Positions 34,400 to 41,540 are shown, counted from the first letter of the stretch. The stretch: 64,000 nt of DNA from Burkholderiales bacterium (GCA_003963005.1 RXJW01000084.1:1-64000); one strand, 5' to 3'. The notes: generated from the letters alone by a model not told the origin. Translations and numbers: made by a program.

Positions 34400-34882
34400 C
34401 TACTGCCCAAGCGACTTGTTCGGTGTCGCATCGGCCTGCCAATTCTTGCGTTGGCACGCTTCAGGCAGCGATGTATCGCCGGCACGTTGACCCAAGATTG
34501 CCGTTTGGCATCGAAGAGCAGCGCCGTAGTAGCGCTGGCCATCGTTGAGGCTGCGAACAGGCAGGGTCGGGCACTTGAGCGCGATCATCATCATCAGGTG
34601 CTGCGTCTGGCGTTCGCGTTCGAGCAGCCTAGTCAGCAGGCGATTCGTTTCGCGGGCTGCGCTGTTGTCGCCAACTCCAGACGCCATGCTCCAAGCAATG
34701 TCGGCTTCCGCCGCCTCAATGGCGGACCCCAGAGCTGCACAGGCTTCGGCATTGTCCGGCCCGAGAACGGCTGCGCTTGTCGAGCTGGCTGGGGCGGCTG
34801 CCTTGAAGGCTGGCATCTTGTCCGCAGCGCTTGAGACCGAGCTGATGAGCAGCATCGCGCAGACCAAGAAGTAGCGTTTCAC
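34400..34882 (-). CDS. Secreted protein in the rex position, candidate lysogenic conversion gene
   Basis: 160 residues from GTG at 34882, with GGAGG five bases upstream. Signal peptide MKRYFLVCAMLLISSVSSAA, then a helical mature domain with four cysteines (EACAALG, LKCPTL, LRCQTA, EACQRK), enough for two disulfides in the periplasm. It starts 20 bases after the repressor gene and ends at a terminator, so it should be made in the lysogen from the repressor promoter, as rexAB is in lambda. No family was recognised. Periplasmic location suggests exclusion of other phages or a host trait. Confidence 0.75.
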   Translation of the reverse strand: MKRYFLVCAMLLISSVSSAADKMPAFKAAAPASSTSAAVLGPDNAEACAALGSAIEAAEADIAWSMASGVGDNSAARETNRLLTRLLERERQTQHLMMMIALKCPTLPVRSLNDGQRYYGAALRCQTAILGQRAGDTSLPEACQRKNWQADATPNKSLGQ

Positions 34883-34902
34883 GTTCACCTCCAGAGTTGG
34901 CC

Positions 34903-35625
34903 CTATTCGACCGACCGTGCCGGTTGCTTGGGGCGTTTGTACCCATCCATGGCCGCAATGATCTGCAGGCCATAGGTCTCGCTGTCCAGTGGCGCAAAGC
35001 CGCGCGTTCGAGCAACCGCGCTCCATCGGCCAGCGGAGCCAGCCTCATAGTCCCGCAGGTAGTGGTTGCCATCACGATCGCGCACAAGCACCGGCCAAGC
35101 AGGCTCGGGCGCGCGCTGCGGGTCAAGTAGCGCGACGCACCCCTTGAAGATCTCCGGCGCCAGCGCGTCATCAATAACTTCCAGCTCGAACGGCCGGCTG
35201 AGATCAGCGGTCATCAAATCCTCCCACCTAATTCTTGGGAGCGATTCTGTGTTTCTGGCCTGGCTCAAGTCGTGAGCCACCCCACGCTCGGGGCCCAGGA
35301 GGATCTCGAAGATTCGCGGCCTGATCGATGGGTCGATGGCTGCAGCCAGCCCACTTTCCTTAAGCGCAGCAAGAAGTGACTCAACCGTCGTCGGTTCTCG
35401 CGGGCCGGCGCCAGAAGCCAACCATTCTGGCGACACGCCGAGAGCCTTTGCAATCTTGGCCGTGTGCGAGCTGCCTTGGGCGTTCTTCTTGGGGTCTAGC
35501 AGGTGCTGTATGGATTGCGGCTTCACGCCGACCTGGCGGGCAAGCTCGCTTTGGCTGATGCCACCCTTTTGCTGCATGGCCCATTCGAGGCGCTCGCGAA
35601 AAGTGGTCAGGGGTAAGTCAGTCAT
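34903..35625 (-). CDS. CI-type repressor with inactive S24-like domain
   Basis: 240 residues. Residues 8-70 are an XRE helix-turn-helix (SQSELARQVGVKPQSIQHLL; TAKIAKALGVSPEWLASGAG). Residues 145-230 are a LexA/S24-like oligomerisation fold, but the catalytic GDSMEP reads DDALAP (152-157), with Ala154 for the nucleophile Ser, and the general-base Lys region reads HYLRDY. Self-cleavage is therefore not expected. ATG at 35625 with AGGA is preferred to the ATG at 35655, whose first codons overlap an operator. Confidence 0.9.
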   Translation of the reverse strand: MTDLPLTTFRERLEWAMQQKGGISQSELARQVGVKPQSIQHLLDPKKNAQGSSHTAKIAKALGVSPEWLASGAGPREPTTVESLLAALKESGLAAAIDPSIRPRIFEILLGPERGVAHDLSQARNTESLPRIRWEDLMTADLSRPFELEVIDDALAPEIFKGCVALLDPQRAPEPAWPVLVRDRDGNHYLRDYEAGSAGRWSAVARTRGFAPLDSETYGLQIIAAMDGYKRPKQPARSVE

Positions 35626-35633
35626 GACTGATC

Positions 35634-35651
35634 CTACAAAGCTGTCTGTTC
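35634..35651. promoter_or_regulatory. Right operator proximal to the repressor gene
   Basis: CTACAAAGCTGTCTGTTC, 13 of 18 positions matching the best site at 35680. Nine bases before the repressor ATG, so binding here could autoregulate the repressor. Confidence 0.7.
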
Positions 35652-35657
35652 TCATGG

Positions 35658-35675
35658 TTGCAAAAGTCTCTGTAG
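35658..35675. promoter_or_regulatory. Right operator, middle
   Basis: TTGCAAAAGTCTCTGTAG, beginning 24 bases after the proximal site. Its first six bases double as the -35 box of the rightward promoter. Confidence 0.7.
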
Positions 35676-35686
35676 TGAATTACAAA
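35658..35686 (+). promoter_or_regulatory. Rightward early promoter (pR-like)
   Basis: TTGCAA (35658-35663), 17-base spacer, TACAAA (35681-35686). Both hexamers lie inside operators. The transcript would begin near 35693, 16 bases before the Cro-like gene. Confidence 0.75.
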
Positions 35687-35697
35687 CGCGTCTGTAA
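35680..35697. promoter_or_regulatory. Right operator proximal to the Cro-like gene
   Basis: TTACAAACGCGTCTGTAA, the most symmetric of the six sites and likely the strongest. It covers the -10 box and start point of the rightward promoter. Confidence 0.85.
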
Positions 35698-35708
35698 AGG
35701 ACGCAGCC

Positions 35709-35996
35709 ATGACCCCAGCCGAGAAATCTCATAGTGAAGCCCTGGCCAAGGCCTGCCGCGTGGTGGGCAGCCAAAGCGCCCTTGCCGCTCTGCTGGGCGG
35801 CAAAGTCAAGCAGGCCCATGTCTTCTACTGGCTGGAAACGGGGCGAATCCCCGCGCAGCACTGCCCGACGATTGAGCGCGAAACCGCGGCTCGCGGCGAT
35901 GTTGTTCGCTGCGAAGAGCTGAACTCCCAGGCCGACTGGGCGGTCTTGCGCAGGCAGGCTCTCGAGTCCCACACACCCGCCGAACACGCCGGGTGA
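35709..35996 (+). CDS. YdaS/Cro-family regulator
   Basis: 95 residues. ALAKACRVVGSQSALAALLG, VKQAHVFYWLETGRIPAQHC and IERETAARGDVVRCEEL match YdaS-type Cro proteins, which bind lambdoid operators and favour lytic growth. Divergent from the repressor with three operators between, it holds the cro position. AAAGGA lies nine bases before the ATG. Confidence 0.9.
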   Translation: MTPAEKSHSEALAKACRVVGSQSALAALLGGKVKQAHVFYWLETGRIPAQHCPTIERETAARGDVVRCEELNSQADWAVLRRQALESHTPAEHAG

Positions 35997-36074
35997 GCTG
36001 TGGTTGTCTCCGACACCCTTCGGCGCCGGCCTATCCGGTTGCCCGTCGACTTCCCTGAGCGGGCGGGTGTCTTG

Positions 36075-36106
36075 GCCCGGGGCTGCGGCCCTGGGCTCTT
36101 TTCTTT
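36075..36106 (+). terminator. tR1-like intrinsic terminator after the Cro-like gene
   Basis: GCCCGGGGC (36075-36083), loop TGCG, GCCCTGGGC (36088-36096), one G-T pair in nine, then TCTTTTCTTT. It would stop rightward transcription before the CII-like and replication genes unless antiterminated. Confidence 0.85.
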
Positions 36107-36241
36107 GAACCAACCCATGGCAGATGGGTCCGGCCAGCCATCCGCGGCGCATCACCGCACTCAGCAGGACGCTGGAACCACCGGGCGCAATCCAGGGCAA
36201 GCCAGCGGTCCCCTGACGAATCTGCCTAACCGCATCCCTTC

Positions 36242-36355
36242 TCACGGCTCCCGCCTCAGCACGAGCGCCCAGCGCGCCAGCTCGAAGGCCGCCTCGCGCT
36301 CGCTGGCCGCCAGCAGCCGGGCCACCGCCACGCGGGCCCACGTCGTCGCATCCAT
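36242..36355 (-). CDS. Possible 37-residue peptide
   Basis: MDATTWARVAVARLLAASER at the N-terminus, ending LRREP. GGAAGGA lies eight bases before the ATG and is the only real support. Amphipathic helical, opposite to the surrounding genes. It could equally be part of a structured leader RNA. Confidence 0.3.
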   Translation of the reverse strand: MDATTWARVAVARLLAASEREAAFELARWALVLRREP

Positions 36356-36361
36356 TTGCGT

Positions 36362-36451
36362 CCTTCCAGAGGCGCCCACCCCATCGAAGCCCGCCATGCC
36401 GGCGGCTGCCTCCGCTGTGCGCGGCGGGCCGGGGCGGGCGTCTCTGGAAGG
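36362..36451. repeat. Long-range inverted repeat
   Basis: CCTTCCAGAGGCGCCC (36362-36377) pairs with GGGCGTCTCTGGAAGG (36436-36451) at 16 positions (one G-T). The GC-rich interior can fold further. It could be an antitermination or regulatory RNA structure. Confidence 0.55.
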
Positions 36452-36551
36452 GCTGCAGGTCTTCACACATCAGGCCTTCAGCTTCGCCCCGTGCCGACCG
36501 GTGCATCAACCGGTGCGGCCTTCTTTCCACGACAACCCCACGGAGGCAGCC

Positions 36552-36902
36552 ATGGGACAGATCGAGATGCCGCTCATGCAGCGGCTGGAGGGGCCGGCCA
36601 TCGTGCCGACCTCCATGCTGGCATTGGCCAGCACCTACCGGCAGGCCGTGCGCGTCTGCTGGCAGCTCCGCCGGGCCAAGGGCCTGACGGTGACAGACCT
36701 GGCGCGCGAGTTCGGCTTCAACCGCCAGCACGCCAGCGACTACCTCAACGCCGATGACGCCCCGACGCGCCGCAACCTGCCGCCCGAGCAGATCGCCGCC
36801 TTCGAGGAGGTCTGCGGCAATGCCTTCATCACCCAGTGGCTGGCAGCCCGGCAGGGCCTGACGGTGCTGGAGGAGCTGCAGGCGGAAAGGGCAGCAGCAT
36901 GA
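36552..36902 (+). CDS. CII-position helix-turn-helix protein
   Basis: 116 residues from ATG at 36552 with GGAGG six bases upstream. Helix-turn-helix at about 40-70 (KGLTVTDLAREFGFNRQHAS), followed by NLPPEQIAAFEEVCGNAFIT and a C-terminal helix. Related proteins sit after cro in many Burkholderiales prophages. By position it may act like CII to set the lysis-lysogeny choice, but the fold is XRE-like, not CII. Confidence 0.75.
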   Translation: MGQIEMPLMQRLEGPAIVPTSMLALASTYRQAVRVCWQLRRAKGLTVTDLAREFGFNRQHASDYLNADDAPTRRNLPPEQIAAFEEVCGNAFITQWLAARQGLTVLEELQAERAAA

Positions 36903-37246
36903 AGCTGAACTGCAAGCCGGGCGACCTGGCCCGGGTCATTCGGGACGACGTCGGCATCGATGAGCAGTGGCCTGGAGTGCTCTTCCGCGTTCACAGTGCG
37001 GGGTTCATCGTCAGGTGCCGCGCGCTGACCGTCATTCAAGGCTATCCAGCGTGGGAGCTTGAGCAGCCTGTGGAAGCACGCAGCTCCACTCCGAGCGGCT
37101 TTAGCGGCGTTGCCACGGTCTACGCGATCGCCGACGAGCTGCTGCGGCCACTCCCAGGCCTCGGCGAACTCGCCGGCGACGACGAAACCATCGCCTGGGT
37201 TGGCAAGCCCGTCCAGGCCGACGTGCCGGAGGTCATCTCCGCATGA
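36899..37246 (+). CDS. Phage protein of unknown function
   Basis: 115 residues, beta-rich (GDLARVIRDDVGIDEQWPGV; FIVRCRALTVIQGYPAWELE). Four-base overlaps with both neighbours show coupled translation. Possibly an SH3-like small barrel; no family was recognised. Confidence 0.65.
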   Translation: MKLNCKPGDLARVIRDDVGIDEQWPGVLFRVHSAGFIVRCRALTVIQGYPAWELEQPVEARSSTPSGFSGVATVYAIADELLRPLPGLGELAGDDETIAWVGKPVQADVPEVISA

Positions 37247-37704
37247 GCTCGACCACCGTTCACCGCCTCACGGACGCCCCTGGCGTGAAGCCAGACACCG
37301 TGCTGGCCAAGGCCCTGGCTTTCTTCGACCGCAACCCCGACGAGATCCTCACGCGCGAGGACATCTGCCTGAAGTGGGACTGCTGCCCGCGCACGGCCAA
37401 GAGCGTGGCGCGCGCGCTGATCCGCGAGGGCGTGCCCCGGGCCCAGCTTCCGCGGCCCGCAAAGCGCTCGCGGGTCAAGAAGCCAAACACGTTCCCCGAG
37501 AGCCTCACACCGGCCGAGGTGCGCGCCATCTATGCCTTCCACCGGTACGGCTCCGTGGACGCGGCCGCGGCGGCGATGGAAGTCACCAGCAACACGATCG
37601 CCTCGCAGCTGCGCGACGCGCGCCGCAAGGCCGGCGTGCACAAGACGTCTGTGCTGGTGGACATGTTCCTGGCTTCCGAGGCCGCTGAGGGGGATGCGCC
37701 TTGA
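37243..37704 (+). CDS. Phage DNA-binding regulator
   Basis: 153 residues. An N-terminal winged-helix-like region (RNPDEILTREDICLKWDCCP) and a C-terminal LuxR-like helix-turn-helix (GSVDAAAAAMEVTSNTIASQ, then LRDARRKAGVHKT) joined by a basic linker. Probably controls replication or late genes. It overlaps the replication gene (TTGA). Confidence 0.65.
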   Translation: MSSTTVHRLTDAPGVKPDTVLAKALAFFDRNPDEILTREDICLKWDCCPRTAKSVARALIREGVPRAQLPRPAKRSRVKKPNTFPESLTPAEVRAIYAFHRYGSVDAAAAAMEVTSNTIASQLRDARRKAGVHKTSVLVDMFLASEAAEGDAP

Positions 37705-38606
37705 GGGAATACGCAAAGCTGGGACCGAAGTTCTGGCAAGGCAACACGGGGAAGGCCCTTCGCAAGAGGGGTGCCGGAGCGGTGGTGATGGCCCTCTACC
37801 TGATGTCGTCCCCCCACTCCAACATGCTGGGCCTCTACAGCCAGCCGATGATGTACGCGGCCTACGAAACCGGGCTGGGCTTGGAAGGGGCTTCGGACGC
37901 CCTTCGGCACTGCATCGAAGTGGGCTTCTGCGCGTACGACGAAGACAGCGAGATGGTCTGGGTCTTCGAGATGGCCAAGTACCAGATTGCAGAGGAGCTG
38001 CTGCCGAAGGACAACCGCTGCAAGGGCATCCAGAAGGACTACGACGCGCTACGTGAATGCCCCTTCCTCGGCCCGTTCTTCGACCGGTACGGCGAAGCCT
38101 TTCACATGACCCATCGTCGGGGGTCTGAGGAAGGGGCTATCCAAGCCCCTCCGAAGCCAGGAACAGGAGCAGGAGCAGGAACAGGAGCAGAAGGGGCTCA
38201 GAACCAAGCCCCTTCCGAACCCCCTCCATCCGGGACTCGAAAACCGAAGAGGCAGAAGGCGCCGGAGACCACCCTGGCCGAGTGGCTGGCCGCCATCCAG
38301 GCCGCCGGCGAGAAGGCGATCCCGAACACCGACGCCGTGTTCGGCTATGCCCGCGACATCGGCCTGCCGGCCGAGTTCCTGCACTACGCCTGGTTCGAGT
38401 TCAAGGCCCGGTACACCGCCGACCCGGTCAAAGGGCAGCGGCAGAAGACCTACGCCGACTGGCGTGCGGTGTTCCGCAAGGCGGTCCGCGAGGGCTGGCT
38501 CAAGCTCTGGTACCTCGACGGCCAGCAGTACGCGCTGACCGCGGCGGGCCAGCAGGCGCAGCGCGCTGTGCAGGCCCAGCAGCAGCGGGAAGGCGGTGAG
38601 GCATGA
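37701..38606 (+). CDS. Replication initiator (O-like) with internal repeats
   Basis: 301 residues from TTG at 37701. The N-terminal 130 residues are a winged-helix-type domain (KLGPKFWQGNTGKALRKRGA; HSNMLGLYSQPMMYAAYETG). A low-complexity Gly/Pro/Thr linker follows at about 148-180, then a helical C-terminal domain that could load the helicase encoded next. It is directly before the dnaB-like gene and overlaps it, the O-P arrangement of lambdoid phages. Confidence 0.75.
   Translation: MREYAKLGPKFWQGNTGKALRKRGAGAVVMALYLMSSPHSNMLGLYSQPMMYAAYETGLGLEGASDALRHCIEVGFCAYDEDSEMVWVFEMAKYQIAEELLPKDNRCKGIQKDYDALRECPFLGPFFDRYGEAFHMTHRRGSEEGAIQAPPKPGTGAGAGTGAEGAQNQAPSEPPPSGTRKPKRQKAPETTLAEWLAAIQAAGEKAIPNTDAVFGYARDIGLPAEFLHYAWFEFKARYTADPVKGQRQKTYADWRAVFRKAVREGWLKLWYLDGQQYALTAAGQQAQRAVQAQQQREGGEA
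38130..38214. other. Candidate phage replication origin inside the initiator gene
   Basis: Two inverted repeats, AGGGGCT/AGCCCCT (38132-38150) and AAGGGGCT/AGCCCCTT (38191-38214), flank a run of CAGGAACAGGAGCAGGAG-type direct repeats (38158-38190). Lambda carries its origin iterons at the same place in gene O. Confidence 0.5.
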
Positions 38607-39973
38607 GCGACCACGACCCGCGCCCGGACGCATCCGCGCTGCCGTGGAGCTGCGAGGCCGAGCAGAGCGTGCTTGGCGCGCTCCTCGTCGACAACGCAGC
38701 CTACGACCGCGCAGCGGATCTGCTGCGCCGCCAGGACTTCTTCGACACGCGCCACGGCGACATCTGGGACGCGATCAGCCGCCTGGTGCTGGCGATGAAG
38801 CCGGCCGACGTGGTCACCGTGTTCGACGCGCTGCCGGAGGCGAAGCGCGAGGAGATCGGCGGTCTCGCCTACCTCGGCCAGCTCGCAGCCTGCGTGCCCA
38901 GCGCGGCGAACCTTCGCCGTTACGCCGAGATCGTGCGCGAGCGCGCCATGCAGCGGGCGCTGATGCAGACCGCCGACGAAGCCCTTGAGGTTGCGCGCGG
39001 CGAGGGCAGCTTCGAGGAGAAGAGCGATCGCATCGGCAGCCTGTTCGCGACGGTGCGCGAGACGGGGCAGAGGTCGAAGCCGCTGTTCGTCGGCGACCTG
39101 ATGGCGCAGCGCGTGGACCACTACAACGCGCTCGCGCAGGGCACCGTCACGCCGGGCATCAGCACCGGCATCCCAGGCCTGGACGAGGCGCTGGGCGGCG
39201 GCATGTGGCCTGGCAAGGTCATCGTGCTGGCAGCCCGGCCCGGCGTCGGGAAGACCTCGCTGGCGCAGCAGATCCTGCTCCACGGTGCTGAAGCCGGCCA
39301 CACGGGTCTGCTGCTCAGCCAGGAGATGGAGCGCACCGAGCTGGTGGACCGGGCAGTGGCAAACCTGGGCTCGATCGGCTACAGCCGCCTGCTCAACGGC
39401 AAGCTGTCGAACCCGGAATGGCAACGCCTCGGGCCGGCGGTCGATCGCCTGGCCGCGCTCCCATTCGCCATCGACGATCAGGCCGCACTGACGCTGCACG
39501 ACATCCGCACCAAGGCCTTCGCGATCAAGGGGCTGCGGCTGCTCGCGATCGACTACGTGCAGTTGTGCGCCGCGCCGAAGGGCGCACCGCGCAACCACAC
39601 CCGCAACGACGTGCTGACCGAGATCAGCCGCGGCATCAAGGCCCTGGCCAAGGACCTCGGCCTGACGGTGCTGCTGCTCAGCCAGCTGAACCGGGATGTC
39701 GAAAAGCGCTCCAGCCCAGAGCCCACGCTGGCCGACCTTCGCGAGAGCGGCGCCATCGAGCAGGACGCAGACGTGATCGCGTTCCTGTGGCGCGTGCGCG
39801 AGTACGAGTCGCATCGCCTGATCGCCTGCTCACTGCCGAAGAACCGGCAGGCCAAGCCTGGCGCCAAGCTGGGGTTGGACTTCGAGGGCCACTACCAGCG
39901 CTGGCGCGACAGCGCTGAGAAGGTCGGGCACACCGGATCGGTCGGCGGCAGCGCCGACCTCGGCTTCAACTGA
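38603..39973 (+). CDS. DnaB-type replicative helicase
   Basis: 456 residues. N-terminal DnaB domain (LPWSCEAEQSVLGALLVDNA), then the RecA-like motor with Walker A ARPGVGKTS (Lys217), LLSQEMER, Walker B LLAIDYVQL, LLSQLNR and DLRESGAIEQDADV. It unwinds the phage replication fork, so the phage does not need to recruit the host helicase. Confidence 0.95.
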   Translation: MSDHDPRPDASALPWSCEAEQSVLGALLVDNAAYDRAADLLRRQDFFDTRHGDIWDAISRLVLAMKPADVVTVFDALPEAKREEIGGLAYLGQLAACVPSAANLRRYAEIVRERAMQRALMQTADEALEVARGEGSFEEKSDRIGSLFATVRETGQRSKPLFVGDLMAQRVDHYNALAQGTVTPGISTGIPGLDEALGGGMWPGKVIVLAARPGVGKTSLAQQILLHGAEAGHTGLLLSQEMERTELVDRAVANLGSIGYSRLLNGKLSNPEWQRLGPAVDRLAALPFAIDDQAALTLHDIRTKAFAIKGLRLLAIDYVQLCAAPKGAPRNHTRNDVLTEISRGIKALAKDLGLTVLLLSQLNRDVEKRSSPEPTLADLRESGAIEQDADVIAFLWRVREYESHRLIACSLPKNRQAKPGAKLGLDFEGHYQRWRDSAEKVGHTGSVGGSADLGFN

Positions 39974-39982
39974 AGGGCTCAC

Positions 39983-40474
39983 GTGATCTCACTCGGCATC
40001 GACATCGGCGTCACAGGCGCCATCAGCAGCGTGGATCACAACGGCCGCGCCATCATCTGCGACCTGCCCACGGTCAGCATCCCGGGCGAGCGCTTCGTGC
40101 GCAGGCGCATCGACGCCATGGCGCTGATGGAGCTGGTCCGCCGGCTGGCGCCCGCCGGTGAGAGCGTGCTTGCCGTCATCGAGAACGTCCACACCTGGCC
40201 GGGCAGCCGCAACAGCCCGCAGGCTCAGGGCTCCCTCATGGACAGCCGGGCCCGCATCGAGACCGTGCTGGAACTGGCGCGGATCCAGACGCATGCCATC
40301 GAGCCGATGACATGGAAGCGGCTGTTCGGGCTGGCCGGGAAGGAGAAGGCCGACAGCATCGACACCGCGCGCACGCTGTACCCGGGCTTGGCCGATGGCC
40401 TGAAGCTGCAGAAGCATCACAACCGCGCCGAGGCCCTGCTGCTGGCGCACTACGGCGCGAGGAAGCTGGCATGA
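39983..40474 (+). CDS. RuvC-like Holliday junction nuclease
   Basis: 163 residues from GTG at 39983. RNase H fold with GIDIGVTGAIS (first Asp), VIENVHTWPG (Glu) and a C-terminal HHNRAEALLLAHYG, where the usual DExD-type acid pair is altered to N and E. It likely resolves branched DNA before packaging. It overlaps the next gene. Confidence 0.85.
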   Translation: MISLGIDIGVTGAISSVDHNGRAIICDLPTVSIPGERFVRRRIDAMALMELVRRLAPAGESVLAVIENVHTWPGSRNSPQAQGSLMDSRARIETVLELARIQTHAIEPMTWKRLFGLAGKEKADSIDTARTLYPGLADGLKLQKHHNRAEALLLAHYGARKLA

Positions 40475-40830
40475 GCGGCGCATTCCTGACTGACGTGCGG
40501 ACCCGCGCCAGGACCGCCACGCGGCGACGCATGCTCAGAGCGTTGACCTGCCTTGACCGTCGACTGGCCGGCGTCGAGCTCATCGGCTGGCCCGCCCTGG
40601 CCCACTCGCTGCGTTCCGAAATCGATGAGGCAGTCGCCATCGCCAAGGCGCGCGGCATCGACGTCAGCGCTCCTGCGTTCCACGTGCAGAAGCCGCAGCT
40701 CGGCGGCCGACGGCTCATCACTTGCGGCGTGTGTCAGCTCGCTGTCGAGCGTCACGGCTCGCGGCGCGTCATCCACGCCGGAGTGCGCAAGCACGTGTGC
40801 GCCAAGTGCGCGAAGGCGGTGCACGCGTGA
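40471..40830 (+). CDS. Phage zinc-finger protein
   Basis: 119 residues. Basic N-terminus (RTRARTATRRRMLRAL) and a C-terminal CGVCQLAVERHGS...KHVCAKCAK with two CxxC pairs. Probably nucleic-acid binding. Coupled to both neighbours by overlaps. Confidence 0.7.
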   Translation: MSGAFLTDVRTRARTATRRRMLRALTCLDRRLAGVELIGWPALAHSLRSEIDEAVAIAKARGIDVSAPAFHVQKPQLGGRRLITCGVCQLAVERHGSRRVIHAGVRKHVCAKCAKAVHA

Positions 40831-40979
40831 TGCTGGTGCTTCGCCCTCTCGGCCGTGGCAACTGGGCCCCGCTGCGCATGGTGCTCGATGGCACCCGCGC
40901 TCAGCCTCTCCTGTTCCGTGTCGGCAGCACCATTGAGCTGGCCGGCGCCAAATTCCGCATCTGCGAGGTGCATCCCTGA
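40830..40979 (+). CDS. Small phage protein
   Basis: 49 residues, beta-rich (GRGNWAPLRMVLDGTRAQPL; VGSTIELAGAKFRICEV). It starts inside the previous stop (TGATG) and its own stop overlaps the next start, so it is very probably translated. GTG at 40827 is an alternative start. Unknown function. Confidence 0.6.
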   Translation: MLVLRPLGRGNWAPLRMVLDGTRAQPLLFRVGSTIELAGAKFRICEVHP

Positions 40980-41404
40980 TGGCAAAGCCCAAGCAGCAGA
41001 TCTACTCCGACCTGCCCCCCGAGCTGTTCGACGCGGACGACGTGATGCAGCTCTACGGCCAGTGGGCCATGGACCGTGGAGAGAAGCGGCGCTGCGGCAG
41101 CGCAGAGGGCAATTACCGGGCCGGCGGAGAAGGCGCACGCGAAGCGCGGCGCGAGCCCGTCGTCCGCAAGCTCAGTACCGACGATGCCTTACGGTGCCAA
41201 CGTGCCCTCGCAACCGTGGCCGATGCGGAGCGTGTGGTCCTGACGATCCTCTACGTGCCACAGCGGCTGCCCGCCGAAGCCCAGCTGCGGCTGTTGCGCA
41301 TCCCTCCGCAGCTGAGCCGTGTGCGTCATCTTGCAGGCCTGCGCACGTTCTGGAATTGGTATCGACTGCTGAGCGGCACGGTGCCTTCTGCTGTCACGCG
41401 TTGA
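40979..41404 (+). CDS. Candidate late antiterminator (Q position)
   Basis: 141 residues, basic and helical (FDADDVMQLYGQWAMDRGEK; DALRCQRALATVADAERVVL). It is the last gene before the late promoter and terminator at 41401-41532, exactly where lambdoid phages encode Q. Sequence similarity to lambda Q is not evident to me, so the role rests on position and the leader structure. Confidence 0.6.
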   Translation: MAKPKQQIYSDLPPELFDADDVMQLYGQWAMDRGEKRRCGSAEGNYRAGGEGAREARREPVVRKLSTDDALRCQRALATVADAERVVLTILYVPQRLPAEAQLRLLRIPPQLSRVRHLAGLRTFWNWYRLLSGTVPSAVTR

Positions 41405-41431
41405 CAGGTGTCCGAGCGTAGGGCCTACAAT
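41401..41431 (+). promoter_or_regulatory. Late promoter (pR'-like)
   Basis: Consensus TTGACA (41401-41406) and TACAAT (41426-41431) with a 19-base spacer. The -35 box contains the stop codon of the Q-position gene. The long spacer would make it weak or factor-dependent. Start point near 41438. Confidence 0.75.
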
Positions 41432-41437
41432 GCTGCC

Positions 41438-41540
41438 ACCTCGCAAGGTGTGAGTGATCCCGGTGCCCGAAGGCAGACCGGGTGCCGCCCGGACGAGAAC
41501 GAAGCCCGCCACGCAGCAATGCCGGCGGGCTTGCTGCTTT
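41438..41540 (+). ncRNA. Short structured leader RNA (6S-like late leader)
   Basis: About 100 bases from the predicted start to a terminator. It folds into three successive hairpins: CACCT/AGGTG with loop CGCA (41437-41450), CCCGGTGCC/GGC-AG-ACCGGG with tetraloop CGAA (41459-41482), and AAGCCCGCC/GGCGGGCTT (41502-41532). No ribosome site or gene is present. Formally equivalent to lambda 6S RNA made from pR' when Q is absent. Confidence 0.65.

Larger units (their letters stand above)
35997..36551. other. Leader region between Cro-like and CII-like genes
   Basis: 555 bases with no strong rightward gene, where lambda carries nutR and tR1. It holds an intrinsic terminator (36075-36106), a possible 37-codon leftward gene (36242-36355), a 16-bp long-range inverted repeat (36362-36377 with 36436-36451), and a repeated ACCGGTGC about 36508-36525. 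The open frame that runs through it has no ribosome site and no recognisable protein. Confidence 0.6.

Noticed and set aside
36000-36551. An upstream extension of the CII-position gene back to 36000
   Set aside because: The extension has no ribosome site and crosses a terminator; the ATG at 36552 has GGAGG.
38158-38190. The CAGGAACAGGAGCAG repeats as a CRISPR array
   Set aside because: Repeats are only 6-12 bases, contiguous, without spacers, and encode a Gly/Thr/Ala linker in frame.
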